From Paracoccaceae bacterium (GTDB lineage: Bacteria; Pseudomonadota; Alphaproteobacteria; Rhodobacterales; Rhodobacteraceae), in NCBI GenBank assembly GCA_902534325.1, contig CACAPQ010000004.1:1-64000 (forward strand): DNA of 64,000 nucleotides. Direction: 5' to 3'. Below are positions 15,752 through 23,973 of this stretch, one piece after another. The translations under genes and the position numbers were made by a program. Below the pieces are notes generated by a model, which saw only the letters and a program-made list of their open reading frames with translations, was not told the origin of the DNA and did not search any database. Positions within the stretch are counted from its first letter, which is position 1, and every line of letters starts with the position of its first letter.

Positions 15752-16546
15752 TTAAAACTCTTCCTCATCATCGTCATCTTCGTCTGTTGACTTGATAGTC
15801 GCAGACCAATCTTCCTCACCATATATTCTCGTTAAAACTTCGGGTGTAAGACCGTCGGGTTTTCCATCATAGACAACTGAACCTAGTTCTAAGCCTACAA
15901 CACGCTGAGAAAACATCTGAGCGAGGAAAACGTCGTGAATATTTATTATAGCCGTAAGACCCCTTTCGGAACATAGCTCTTGGATCAATCTCATAATTTG
16001 CCGCGATGTTTTCGGGTCGAGACTTGCGGTTGGCTCATCAACAAGCAACAGATCTGGATTTTGTATTAGTGCACGACAGATTCCCACGCGCTGGCGTTGC
16101 CCACCGGAAAGTTCATCTGCACGCTTATCTGCCATATGTTTTAGGCCAACTCTGTCTAGTAGGCGATAAGCTTCCTGAATATCTGCTCTTGGAAATTTTC
16201 TGAAATAGCTGCGCCAAAACCCAACATAGCCAAGACGGCCTGATAAAACATTTTCCATAACTGTCAATCGTTCAACTAGGGCATACTCTTGGAAAATCAT
16301 GCCCATTCTTCGTCTAGCCTTTCGTAAAGCAGAAGAAGACAATTTTGTGAGCTCCGTTCCTTTAAGCACCACACTTCCTGAGGTTGGTTGTACAAGTCGG
16401 TTCACACAGCGGATTAAAGTAGATTTCCCCGCACCTGATGGTCCGATAAGGGCCAGAACTTGGCCTTTGGGAATCTCTAAAGTAACCCCTTTAAGTGCCA
16501 GCTCTCCAGTATTATATTTTTTTGTTAATTCGGCAAGTTGCAGCAT
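15752..16546 (-). CDS. phnC: phosphonate/phosphate-ester ABC transporter ATP-binding protein
   Basis: A 264-residue ABC ATPase: Walker [10 protein letters not shown] at 35-43, Q-loop [14 protein letters not shown], signature [15 protein letters not shown], Walker [14 protein letters not shown] and the switch His of [20 protein letters not shown] and ENVLSGRLG are typical of PhnC. The C-terminus ends in an unusually acidic tail ([10 protein letters not shown], preceded by IKSTDE) not needed for the ATPase fold. It is separated from phnD by 87 bases containing a strong stem-loop, which could lower expression of phnC-phnE-phnE relative to the binding protein. Confidence 0.95.
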   Translation of the reverse strand: MLQLAELTKKYNTGELALKGVTLEIPKGQVLALIGPSGAGKSTLIRCVNRLVQPTSGSVVLKGTELTKLSSSALRKARRRMGMIFQEYALVERLTVMENVLSGRLGYVGFWRSYFRKFPRADIQEAYRLLDRVGLKHMADKRADELSGGQRQRVGICRALIQNPDLLLVDEPTASLDPKTSRQIMRLIQELCSERGLTAIINIHDVFLAQMFSQRVVGLELGSVVYDGKPDGLTPEVLTRIYGEEDWSATIKSTDEDDDDEEEF

Positions 16547-16580
16547 ATGGTACCTGTATGTCTATTTGTTTTGTTGCGCT

Positions 16581-16606
16581 AGTCAGGCCCTATTATGGGC
16601 CTGACT
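16581..16606 (-). promoter_or_regulatory. intercistronic stem-loop between phnD and phnC
   Basis: AGTCAGGCCC (16581-16590) and GGGCCTGACT (16597-16606) form a perfect 10-bp stem with a six-base loop. In the direction of phn transcription no T-run follows, so it is not a standard terminator for that strand; it could stabilise the upstream phnD message or partly attenuate. On the other strand it is followed by TTTAGTTTTTT, but no gene there would need a terminator. Confidence 0.65.
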
Positions 16607-16633
16607 TTAGTTTTTTATGACTTCGTCTCTGGA

Positions 16634-17611
16634 TTATTTACAGTCGTAGCTAACGCCGTTTGCTGTATCGATACCTCTGATGACAGCCCAGTCATTCTTA
16701 TGACGAATTCCGATGAAACGGTCAGCTTTTGCGAACTCTTTTTTGAAAGTAGCGTCTGATTCAAAGTCAAAGCTCCAAAATGCGCTTTTGATTTTTGCAA
16801 CAAGCTCTGGATGTAAGTTGTGTGCGTGGCCGTATCCAGTAGTTGGGAATGTTGCCGACTTGTATACTATTTGCAGTACATCCTTTTCTATAACACCGCG
16901 GCGCTCCATTCGCTGCCTAACTGAGTTGGCTATAGCAGCAACTTCGTAGTCACCGTTATAAACACCTAAAATAGAGTTATCGTGCTTTCCAGAAAATGTT
17001 GGCGTGAAATCTTTGTCTGCCAACAAGCCAAACTCACCTTTTAGGATCGCAGAAGGCGCTTTAAAGCCAGAATTAGATGTTGGTGACGTAAAGGCCATTG
17101 TTCGACCCGCAATATCTGCTGGAGATGTGATATCACTGCCTTTTTTCACAATAATTTCCATCTCATAACCGTATCTTCCATCGTCGTATGCCATCATACC
17201 AAAAGGTACAAAGCCAGCACAGCTAACTGCTATTGGATTTGATCCTGTGTTAAAACCAGCAACATGAAGTCTCCCTGAGCGCATAGCTTCAAGCTGTGCA
17301 GCATTTGACTCCACTGGGAAAAACACCACTTTTCGGTCAGTATATTTTTCCAGATGGTCTGTGAATGGTTTCCAAACATTTGCATATACAGCAGGATCTT
17401 CCACAGGAGTATACGTGAATATTATTGTTTTAGGGTCAACCCAATCTTTTGGATCCAGCGGCAAATCAGCAACTTGGTCTAAATTTCTGTCGCAATAAGC
17501 GTCATCCAGTGTTCCTCTGTGACAGTCTTCGGCGACTGCTTGCGTAACAAAACTTGCACACAACATAATGGCGGCCGAAATAGCGGCGCCTAATTTCAAT
17601 TTGTTAATCAT
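16634..17611 (-). CDS. phnD: phosphonate/phosphate-ester ABC transporter substrate-binding protein
   Basis: A 325-residue periplasmic binding protein. The signal peptide covers about residues 1-27 (KLKLGAAISAAIMLCASF, cleavage after VAEA-like AVAED). The mature PhnD/phosphate-phosphite-phosphonate domain contains FTYTPVEDPAVYANVWKPF, VFFPVESNAAQLEAM, AGFNTGSNPIAV and AFTSPTSNSGFKAP. The SPTSNSGF loop is where this family contacts the phosphonate or phosphate oxygens. It is the first gene of the phnDCEE operon, transcribed leftward and divergent from a HAD phosphatase gene. No C-P lyase genes follow, so the ligand may be an ester, phosphite or an aminoalkylphosphonate. Confidence 0.93.
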   Translation of the reverse strand: MINKLKLGAAISAAIMLCASFVTQAVAEDCHRGTLDDAYCDRNLDQVADLPLDPKDWVDPKTIIFTYTPVEDPAVYANVWKPFTDHLEKYTDRKVVFFPVESNAAQLEAMRSGRLHVAGFNTGSNPIAVSCAGFVPFGMMAYDDGRYGYEMEIIVKKGSDITSPADIAGRTMAFTSPTSNSGFKAPSAILKGEFGLLADKDFTPTFSGKHDNSILGVYNGDYEVAAIANSVRQRMERRGVIEKDVLQIVYKSATFPTTGYGHAHNLHPELVAKIKSAFWSFDFESDATFKKEFAKADRFIGIRHKNDWAVIRGIDTANGVSYDCK

Positions 17612-17752
17612 CTATCCTCTCCCAGTATTTAACGATTCTCTGGCCAAGAGTATGCGGCTAACCATCTTCAAACAACATTTTTATGAGTCTTTTGAGGTAA
17701 ATTAGATTTTACACGCCAGTAAAAAATCCTTAGTGAAATCAGATAGTATTTA

Positions 17753-18454
17753 ATGTTATTAAATAGTGTGGGGTGTGACTTGGGAAAATCAGATGCTCTT
17801 AAGGCAAGTATAATATTCGACTTGGATGGTACTTTAATTGACAGTGCTAAAGACATTCAATGGGTTGCCAATACTGCTTTATCTAAAATTGGAGTTGCTC
17901 CTATCAGCTACGAGGAAGCTGTCAGCTTTATTGGTGAAGGTGCCCCACTATTTGTTAAGAAAATGATTGCGGCTCGATCAGTTGAAACCGATCAACATGA
18001 TTTCCTGCTAGAGCAATTTTTAAAATTTTATGAGGAAGCTGTGCAATTTAGTAAGCCATATGACAATGTCGTCGCTGTTTTGGAAATGCTGAATGCAAAC
18101 CATAATCTAGGAGTATGCACAAATAAACCACTGAAGCCTGCATTGAAGATTTTAAAGCATTTAAAATTAGATCATTTTTTTAAATGTGTAACAGGAGGTG
18201 ACAACCCATTAGCAAGAAAACCAGATCCAAGACCTCTGTTTAAAACATCTGAAAGCATAGGGGATGGTCCGTGTGTTTATGTTGGCGATAGTGAAGTTGA
18301 TGCTGAGACGGCCAAAAGAGCTGATGTTCCATTTTTACTCTTTTCTGAGGGATACCGTAAAACACCTGTAGAAAAGATCCCACATACCTTTCAATTTTCA
18401 TCCTTCAAGGAACTACCTAGATTAATTGAAAAAGTATTAGTATCGGCTCACTAG
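17753..18454 (+). CDS. gph: phosphoglycolate phosphatase-like HAD hydrolase
   Basis: A 233-residue HAD-I phosphatase with ASIIFDLDGTLIDSAKDI (nucleophile DLDGT), VCTNKP (motif II), ARKPDPRPL (motif III Lys) and YVGDSEVDAETAKRA (motif IV). The small alpha-helical cap and the DSAKDI sequence are those of Gph, which removes 2-phosphoglycolate. The annotated ATG adds about 17 residues before the first strand and has no clear Shine-Dalgarno; an in-frame GTG at 17768 or TTG at 17780 may be the true start. It is divergent from phnD across 141 bases, so it might act on an imported phosphate ester instead. Confidence 0.85.
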   Translation: MLLNSVGCDLGKSDALKASIIFDLDGTLIDSAKDIQWVANTALSKIGVAPISYEEAVSFIGEGAPLFVKKMIAARSVETDQHDFLLEQFLKFYEEAVQFSKPYDNVVAVLEMLNANHNLGVCTNKPLKPALKILKHLKLDHFFKCVTGGDNPLARKPDPRPLFKTSESIGDGPCVYVGDSEVDAETAKRADVPFLLFSEGYRKTPVEKIPHTFQFSSFKELPRLIEKVLVSAH

Positions 18455-18618
18455 TGAAAAAATGTCTATAACCAGACTTGTTAATATTAATTTCAACTTG
18501 AGTTTGATTTCTAGGTTCTTTGCATCAATTGTTCTTACGGTTTAAACATTAACGTGTTTTAATCTTGGCTTAAAAAGTCGGCAATGGTTTTTGGCAAAGC
18601 AAAAAGGGAAGACTATAC

Positions 18619-19833
18619 ATGAGTATTTTGCATGGTATGCGGGTTTTTGAAAGCTCAGCTTTTGTTGCTTTACCTCTTGCAGGTATGCAATTAGCCCAAA
18701 TGGGTGCAGAAGTTATCCGGTTTGATAATTTAGGGGGAGGCCTTGATCACTTCAGAAGACCGCTCGCTCCCAACGGCGAAAGTTTATTCTGGCATGGTCT
18801 AAATAAAGGAAAAAAATCTTTTGCTGTAGATTTAAAATCTGAAAAAGGGCGCGAACTGGTCAGCGATCTAATCACTTCAGATGGTGATGATGCCGGTTTG
18901 TTCATAACCAATCTGAGAGTGCCTGGTTGGACAGATTATGAAAGCCTTAAAAGAAAGCGCGCTGATTTAATAATGGTTACTCTGAAAGGCGATCGACACG
19001 GGGGGCCGGAAGTTGACTATACTGTTAACCCATCGCTTGGAATACCCCACATTACTGGCGCTGAGGGCAGCACAGAACCTGTTGCAAATGCTCTTCCCGC
19101 CTGGGATTGCGTAGCAGGTAATATGGTCGTCTCTTCACTACTTGCAGCTGAGCGAGATCGTTTGCGAACTGGAAGGGGTCAGGACGTGGAGTTCGCTTTA
19201 AAAGATGCTGCGGCTGCAGTAATTGGTCACCTTGGAATGATAGGAGAGGCGACAATTTACGATCAACAAAGAGGAAAATCGGGCAATTCTGTATATGGAG
19301 CCTATGGCCAAGATTTTGAGTGTGCTTGCGGTGGTCGAGTTGTTGTAATTGGTCTTACCTTGAGGCAATGGCGTGGCCTATTAAAAGCAACAGATAAAGC
19401 ACAGGAAATCAAAAAACTTGAACAGAAATTAAATATTTCCTTAGATGACGAAGGGCATCGTTGGGAACACAGGCATGAAATAAATAACGTTTTTCGGTCA
19501 TGGTTTTCAAAGCGAAAAATTTCTGATTTTGAGAAAAGTTTTAATGATTTTGGTCTCACCTGGTCACGATTTAGAACAACAAAAGAAGCAATTACTGAGG
19601 ACAAAGATACATTCACTGATAATCCAATGTTTGAAACATTAAATTTTGAAGGGGTTGGCCAATACATGGTTCCTAGATCGCCATTAGAATTTTCTAATTA
19701 TGATCGTTTGCCTGCCCAAAAGCCTCCAAAGCTTGGTCAGCACACTGAGGAAATTTTGGGTGACATAATGAAGTTGGGATCAGGTGAGATTGGGGCACTT
19801 TTTGATAGTGGAACCGTTGGGTCTTCCAAATAA
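18619..19833 (+). CDS. mct: CaiB/BaiF family CoA-transferase, probable 2-methylfumaryl-CoA isomerase
   Basis: A 404-residue family III CoA-transferase. The N-terminus FESSAFVALPLAGMQLAQMG, then GGGLDHFRRPL, FWHGLNKGKKSFAVDL, DYTVNPSLGIPHITG and LPAWDCVAGNM resemble, from memory, mesaconyl-CoA C1-C4 CoA transferase (Mct) far more than formyl-CoA transferase or CaiB. The Asp in PAWDCVAG is the catalytic residue position. Mct moves CoA within 2-methylfumaryl-CoA in the 3-hydroxypropionate bicycle, and some marine proteobacteria are known to carry part of that pathway. None of its usual partners (mesaconyl-CoA hydratases, malyl-CoA lyase) are in this window. It has a GGGAAG site before the ATG. 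Confidence 0.75.
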   Translation: MSILHGMRVFESSAFVALPLAGMQLAQMGAEVIRFDNLGGGLDHFRRPLAPNGESLFWHGLNKGKKSFAVDLKSEKGRELVSDLITSDGDDAGLFITNLRVPGWTDYESLKRKRADLIMVTLKGDRHGGPEVDYTVNPSLGIPHITGAEGSTEPVANALPAWDCVAGNMVVSSLLAAERDRLRTGRGQDVEFALKDAAAAVIGHLGMIGEATIYDQQRGKSGNSVYGAYGQDFECACGGRVVVIGLTLRQWRGLLKATDKAQEIKKLEQKLNISLDDEGHRWEHRHEINNVFRSWFSKRKISDFEKSFNDFGLTWSRFRTTKEAITEDKDTFTDNPMFETLNFEGVGQYMVPRSPLEFSNYDRLPAQKPPKLGQHTEEILGDIMKLGSGEIGALFDSGTVGSSK

Positions 19834-19861
19834 AGTTGATATGGGGTTAGAAATTAAATAA

Positions 19862-19978
19862 ATGAACAAAAAAAACAAAAAAAAACCAAAATCAGATGCT
19901 AGAGTAGCCGGGGAAGTGGCAACTTATGTTTTGCTTGGTTTAGGCATATTCGTCTTTATTATTGTAGCATCGTCTTAA
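19862..19978 (+). CDS. small hypothetical membrane protein (38 aa)
   Basis: A short frame encodes 38 residues: a very lysine-rich start (MNKKNKKKPKSDA), a polar stretch, then one strongly hydrophobic segment (TYVLLGLGIFVFIIVASS) ending at the stop. The pattern is that of a single-pass membrane peptide with its N-terminus inside. It fills the gap between the mct-like gene and the converging transporter, ending two bases from the latter. The Shine-Dalgarno is poor (GGGGTTAG about 14 bases upstream). The family is unknown to me; it could be spurious. Confidence 0.4.
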   Translation: MNKKNKKKPKSDARVAGEVATYVLLGLGIFVFIIVASS

Positions 19979-19980
19979 TA

Positions 19981-21327
19981 TTATTGGTTCATGGCCCTTT
20001 TATGCTGAGGTAGATAAATGCTGACAAGTACAATTCCAGCTAATCCTAATATTGCAGCTGGGATTAATGTTATAGAAATTTGTAGTGTATTAAGCGCAGC
20101 ATCGGTCTGCTGGGTAATTCCTTCAGTCGTTTCTTTCCATCCATATAGGCTTAGGATAAACCCTAAAATTAAAGGAGAAATAGCATTTGCTACCTTCTGA
20201 CCAAAAAGCCAAACCGCAGAAAAAGCGCCTTCAATAGATTCACCAGATTTTTCACGAGTTACATCCATCAGATCTGGATATAGCGCCCAAGGAATTTGTT
20301 GGTAAGATCCATTGGTCATTCCAGCTAAAATAAAAAGACCAGCAATTATTGTAACGTTATAGTTAGGCAAACTGAAGAATATAAAAATCAATAGAGCAAT
20401 ATAGCACGCAATGCCAATGAGTTGCGCCGTAACTTTACCATATAAATTGGACAATTTAACCCATAAGGCCTGACTGATAATTGAGCCTATCACAAATGCT
20501 GCGAACATCAGTGAAAGAGTTCCAAGACCTTTCGCAACACCAGAAAATAATGAATCCCCATCATCCAGTATCAAATACATTGCGGCGAAAGGTAGTCCCG
20601 CAGTGATTAAGGCTATTGCTAGCGTCATAATGCCATATAAAATTACCAAAGTAACAAATGCACGATTAGCCAAAACTAGTTTTAAAATGTACGAAAAATT
20701 TTGTTGGGATGGAACCAAAGTGCGGGGCGCTTTCCGTGTGAAAAACACTGAAAGCCATATAGATAAAATTATTAGTGGAGCCACGCAGATTGCTGCAAAA
20801 GTATAGCCAGATTTTGTATCTCCCGCTAAGATTGGTATTAGCGCGCCACCAACCAAAATACCTAAAGAGGCAAATGCCATGCGCCACGCGGTCATAGAAG
20901 ATCTTTCCTTTCTATCCAATGTCATTTCGCCCGCCATAGCACCGTAAGGTATTGAAACCATTGTAAAACCTAAAGTTGATATCAAGAAAAAAACGATAAC
21001 CCAGATAAGGCTTGCACTTGTAGTGAAATTTTCTGGCACAGCAAATAGTCCAATCATTGCAAGTGCTAAAACGACTGCTCCTACGACCATCCAAGGGGCT
21101 CTTCTTCCAAAACGAGAAACTGTCTTGTCACTAAAATAGCCGATTATTGGATCCGTAATTATATCAAAAATTAAAACAGCTGTCGTCACGGCACCTGCCA
21201 GAGCGATTGGAATGCCAAGGAAACTATTCATAAAGGCCAAAATTAACAGTTGTTTTACGATAACGAAAACAACGATTCCCATATCCGCCAAACCCCAGCC
21301 GGCTTTTTGACCTATTGAAAGTGACAT
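19981..21327 (-). CDS. MFS transporter, glycoside-pentoside-hexuronide:cation symporter type
   Basis: A 448-residue transporter with about twelve hydrophobic segments. KAGWGLADMGIVVF at the N-terminus and FDIITDPIIGYFSDKTVSRFGRRAPW in the first part match the GPH (MelB-like) family, where the Asp residues take part in cation coupling; LGFTMVSIPYGAMAGEMT is also typical. Such proteins import sugars or related glycosides with Na+ or H+. The substrate is not evident. It lies 42 bases downstream of lysA on the same strand, as the last gene of an apparent argH-lptM-aminotransferase-lysA operon. Confidence 0.85.
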   Translation of the reverse strand: MSLSIGQKAGWGLADMGIVVFVIVKQLLILAFMNSFLGIPIALAGAVTTAVLIFDIITDPIIGYFSDKTVSRFGRRAPWMVVGAVVLALAMIGLFAVPENFTTSASLIWVIVFFLISTLGFTMVSIPYGAMAGEMTLDRKERSSMTAWRMAFASLGILVGGALIPILAGDTKSGYTFAAICVAPLIILSIWLSVFFTRKAPRTLVPSQQNFSYILKLVLANRAFVTLVILYGIMTLAIALITAGLPFAAMYLILDDGDSLFSGVAKGLGTLSLMFAAFVIGSIISQALWVKLSNLYGKVTAQLIGIACYIALLIFIFFSLPNYNVTIIAGLFILAGMTNGSYQQIPWALYPDLMDVTREKSGESIEGAFSAVWLFGQKVANAISPLILGFILSLYGWKETTEGITQQTDAALNTLQISITLIPAAILGLAGIVLVSIYLPQHKRAMNQ

Positions 21328-21369
21328 AAAAAATCTCCGCTTATGTTTCCTGTACTTCTAGACTTGAAA

Positions 21370-22638
21370 TTACTCAAGCCAATCAGGAATAATGTCTCGT
21401 TCTATAATTTCTTCGTAGCTAGGTCGTTTGCGAATTATGGAAAATTCATTTTTGTTGACCATCACTTCTGGAATTAAAGGTCTAGTATTATATTCACTAG
21501 ACATCACCGCTCCGTAGGCCCCAGCGGATCTAAATGCTACCAAGTCGTTTTTACTAAGTTCAGGCATTGTTCGCTTTTTTGCAAAGGTATCCCCAGTTTC
21601 ACATACCGGTCCAACCACATCGTAAACAGTTTCAGCCTGAGGTGAACTTGGCTGTTTGACGGGTATTATATCGTGATATGCATCATACATTGCTGGGCGA
21701 ATTAAGTCGTTCATAGCTGCGTCGAGTATCAAAAAATTTCGATTATCACCATTTTTTACACCCAGAACAGATGAAACTAAGATGCCCGCATTACCAACAA
21801 TTAATCGGCCTGGTTCAATTTCTATTTCACAATCAAGGTGGCCTAGAACTTTTCTGACCATTTTTCCGTATTCTACTGGAAGAGGGGGAGCGGATTTATT
21901 TTTCTCATAGGGGATCCCAAGTCCTCCACCAAGATCCAATCTTTTGATTTTGTGTCCATCTTGTCTTAAAACCTGAGTTAAATCAGCAAGCTTTTGGTAT
22001 GCTTTTTTGAATGGTTCGAGGTCAGTTAATTGACTTCCAATGTGTAGGTCTATTCCCACAACACTGATGCCTGGCATTTGGGAGGCTTTAGAATAAACAT
22101 CTCTCGCCCTAGATATAGGAATTCCAAATTTATTTTCAGCTTTACCGGTCGCAATTTTCTCATGGGTTTGAGCATCTACATCTGGGTTTATTCTGATAGC
22201 TATAGGGGCTATTTTATTCATGGATGATGCGATTGCAGATATTTGCTCAAGCTCTGAATCGCTTTCCACGTTAAACTGTCGGATACCATTTTGAAGAGCC
22301 AACGTTATTTCTTCTAATGTTTTTCCTACACCTGAGAAAACGACTTTTTCAGGTGGTATGCCTGCAGATATTGCCCGTCTGTACTCCCCTCCAGATACCA
22401 CGTCCATTCCAGCTCCCAGGTTTCCGAGGGTTTTAAGTATCGCCTGATTAGAAGCGGCTTTCATTGCGTAACAAATACAGTGATCCATACCATCAAGGGC
22501 ATCATCAAAAAGCTGAAAATGTCTTACTAAAGTGGCTGTGGAGTAAACATAAAAAGGCGTTCCAACAGATGCTGCTATTTCAGCCACAGAAACATCTTCA
22601 GCGTAAAGTTGCCCATCTCTATAATTGAAATGATCCAT
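21370..22638 (-). CDS. lysA: diaminopimelate decarboxylase
   Basis: A 422-residue fold-III PLP enzyme. YAMKAASN holds the Schiff-base Lys60; DLHIGSQLTD, DLGGGLGIPY and EIEPGRLIVGNAG bind PLP phosphate and substrate, and VGPVCETGDTFAK provides the active-site Cys-Glu from the partner subunit. It makes L-lysine from meso-diaminopimelate. Full length. It lies 36 bases after the aminotransferase gene in a minus-strand run beginning with argH, a conserved neighbourhood in Alphaproteobacteria. Confidence 0.97.
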   Translation of the reverse strand: MDHFNYRDGQLYAEDVSVAEIAASVGTPFYVYSTATLVRHFQLFDDALDGMDHCICYAMKAASNQAILKTLGNLGAGMDVVSGGEYRRAISAGIPPEKVVFSGVGKTLEEITLALQNGIRQFNVESDSELEQISAIASSMNKIAPIAIRINPDVDAQTHEKIATGKAENKFGIPISRARDVYSKASQMPGISVVGIDLHIGSQLTDLEPFKKAYQKLADLTQVLRQDGHKIKRLDLGGGLGIPYEKNKSAPPLPVEYGKMVRKVLGHLDCEIEIEPGRLIVGNAGILVSSVLGVKNGDNRNFLILDAAMNDLIRPAMYDAYHDIIPVKQPSSPQAETVYDVVGPVCETGDTFAKKRTMPELSKNDLVAFRSAGAYGAVMSSEYNTRPLIPEVMVNKNEFSIIRKRPSYEEIIERDIIPDWLE

Positions 22639-22674
22639 ATGTTTATTTGTCCCTCTTAATGACGATATTACGTC

Positions 22675-23847
22675 TTAGGTAAGAATTTTGTCTATTCGCT
22701 CAATAGCACGTAATATATTTTCTTTGCTATTTGCATATGAAAACCTTAAATATCCTTCTCCAAATGTGCCAAAACTTGTTCCGGCAATAGTGGCTACCCC
22801 TGCTTGATCTAGAAATAGATCTTGAGCTTGCGACGAAGAGAGCCCTGTGCCTGATATATTGGGAAAAGCATAAAAGGCACCAGCTGAATCTATACAGGAA
22901 ACTCCTTTAAGCTCGTTAAGGGCAGAAACAATAACCTTCCTTCTCATATCAAACTCAGAAACCATTTTTAGAACTGGCTCCTTTGGCCCCGTTAGGGCCA
23001 CCAAGCCTGCATATTGCGCAGCAGCGTTTACACAAGAGTGATCATTTATACATAAACGGGTGACTTGATCGACCATTTGATCAGGCCAAACAGCATACCC
23101 CATACGCCAGCCTGTCATGGCATAAGTTTTTGACCAACCATCCAAAACAATTAATCTATCACGAATTTCTGGATACTGTAAAAGGCTGACATGCTTCCGC
23201 CCATTATACAACATCTGGCTATAAATCTCATCTGACAATATAGCTACATTTGGATAATCTTTTAGTCCTGCAACCAATTTATCAACTTCTGATTTGGGAG
23301 TGACCCCACCAGTTGGATTAGCTGGGCTATTAATAATTATAAGCCTTGTTTTTTTGGTGATCTGAGAGAGAACTGCCTCTGCATCGAATGCGAAACCTTT
23401 CTCCTCTTTTAAAGCAATTGGAACAGGGGTTGCACCAGTGTAATTTATGACTGACTCATAAATAGGAAAGCCTGGATTAGGGTACATTATTTCTGCCCCT
23501 TTTTCTCCAAATAAAAGTACTGCGAAAAACATTGTTGGCTTTCCGCCTGGAACGACGATGATATTATTGGGATTAACCGAAGTTTGATGCCGCCTTTCTA
23601 AATCGTTTGCAACAGCCTCCCTCAATTCAGGAATTCCGTTTGCTGGAGTGTATCCATGATGTCCGTCCTCAAGCGCTTTTATTCCTGCTTTAACTATGTG
23701 GTCCGGTGTTCTAAAGTCAGGTTGCCCAATCCCAAGGTTAATTATGTCTTTCCCGTTTGCAGCTAATTCATTTGCTTTAGCGAGCACTGTGAAAGCCGAC
23801 TCCGTTCCCAGTCTGGAAATACTGTCGGCGAATTTTAGTTGCGTCAT
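22675..23847 (-). CDS. pyridoxal phosphate-dependent class I/II aminotransferase
   Basis: A 390-residue fold-type I aminotransferase. GIGQPDFRTPDHI, HGYTPANGIPELREAV, SPANPTGGV and the PLP lysine in DGWSKTYAMTGWRMGYAVWP (Lys240) are aspartate-aminotransferase-like. The specific amino donor is not determinable; placement between argH and lysA suggests amino acid metabolism. The start used is the ATG at 23847 (MTQLKFADS), eight bases after a GGA; an in-frame TTG at 23859 would add four residues. Confidence 0.9.
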   Translation of the reverse strand: MTQLKFADSISRLGTESAFTVLAKANELAANGKDIINLGIGQPDFRTPDHIVKAGIKALEDGHHGYTPANGIPELREAVANDLERRHQTSVNPNNIIVVPGGKPTMFFAVLLFGEKGAEIMYPNPGFPIYESVINYTGATPVPIALKEEKGFAFDAEAVLSQITKKTRLIIINSPANPTGGVTPKSEVDKLVAGLKDYPNVAILSDEIYSQMLYNGRKHVSLLQYPEIRDRLIVLDGWSKTYAMTGWRMGYAVWPDQMVDQVTRLCINDHSCVNAAAQYAGLVALTGPKEPVLKMVSEFDMRRKVIVSALNELKGVSCIDSAGAFYAFPNISGTGLSSSQAQDLFLDQAGVATIAGTSFGTFGEGYLRFSYANSKENILRAIERIDKILT

Positions 23848-23874
23848 TAAATTTTCCAAAAGTTAATTATGATT

Positions 23875-23973
23875 TTATTTTTTTTCTTCATGGATAGGCG
23901 CTTTGGGTGGGCCGTCCACGCCGCAGCCAACTACCGCAAAACCCAGTAGTAGAACTAAAGCAAAGTTTTTCAT
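23875..23973 (-). CDS. lptM: LptM-like small lipoprotein (32 aa)
   Basis: A 32-residue frame reads [20 protein letters not shown], then GPPKAP and a charged tail (HEEKK). It is a minimal lipoprotein: basic start, hydrophobic core and a VVGC lipobox (Cys17), followed by the GxxGPxxxP pattern of LptM/YifL, the lipoprotein that aids maturation of the LPS translocon LptD. Its ATG overlaps the argH stop (ATGA), so it is translationally coupled. Alphaproteobacterial genomes commonly have such a gene between argH and lysA. It is too short for usual ORF cut-offs. Confidence 0.8.
   Translation of the reverse strand: MKNFALVLLLGFAVVGCGVDGPPKAPIHEEKK

Noticed and set aside
17612-17752. Pho box in the phnD/gph divergent region
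   Set aside because: No pair of CTGTCAT-like repeats with the correct spacing on either strand; only a short GTAAA/TTTAC inverted repeat.
18463-18546. 27-codon frame after gph
   Set aside because: It has no ribosome binding site and no recognisable feature.
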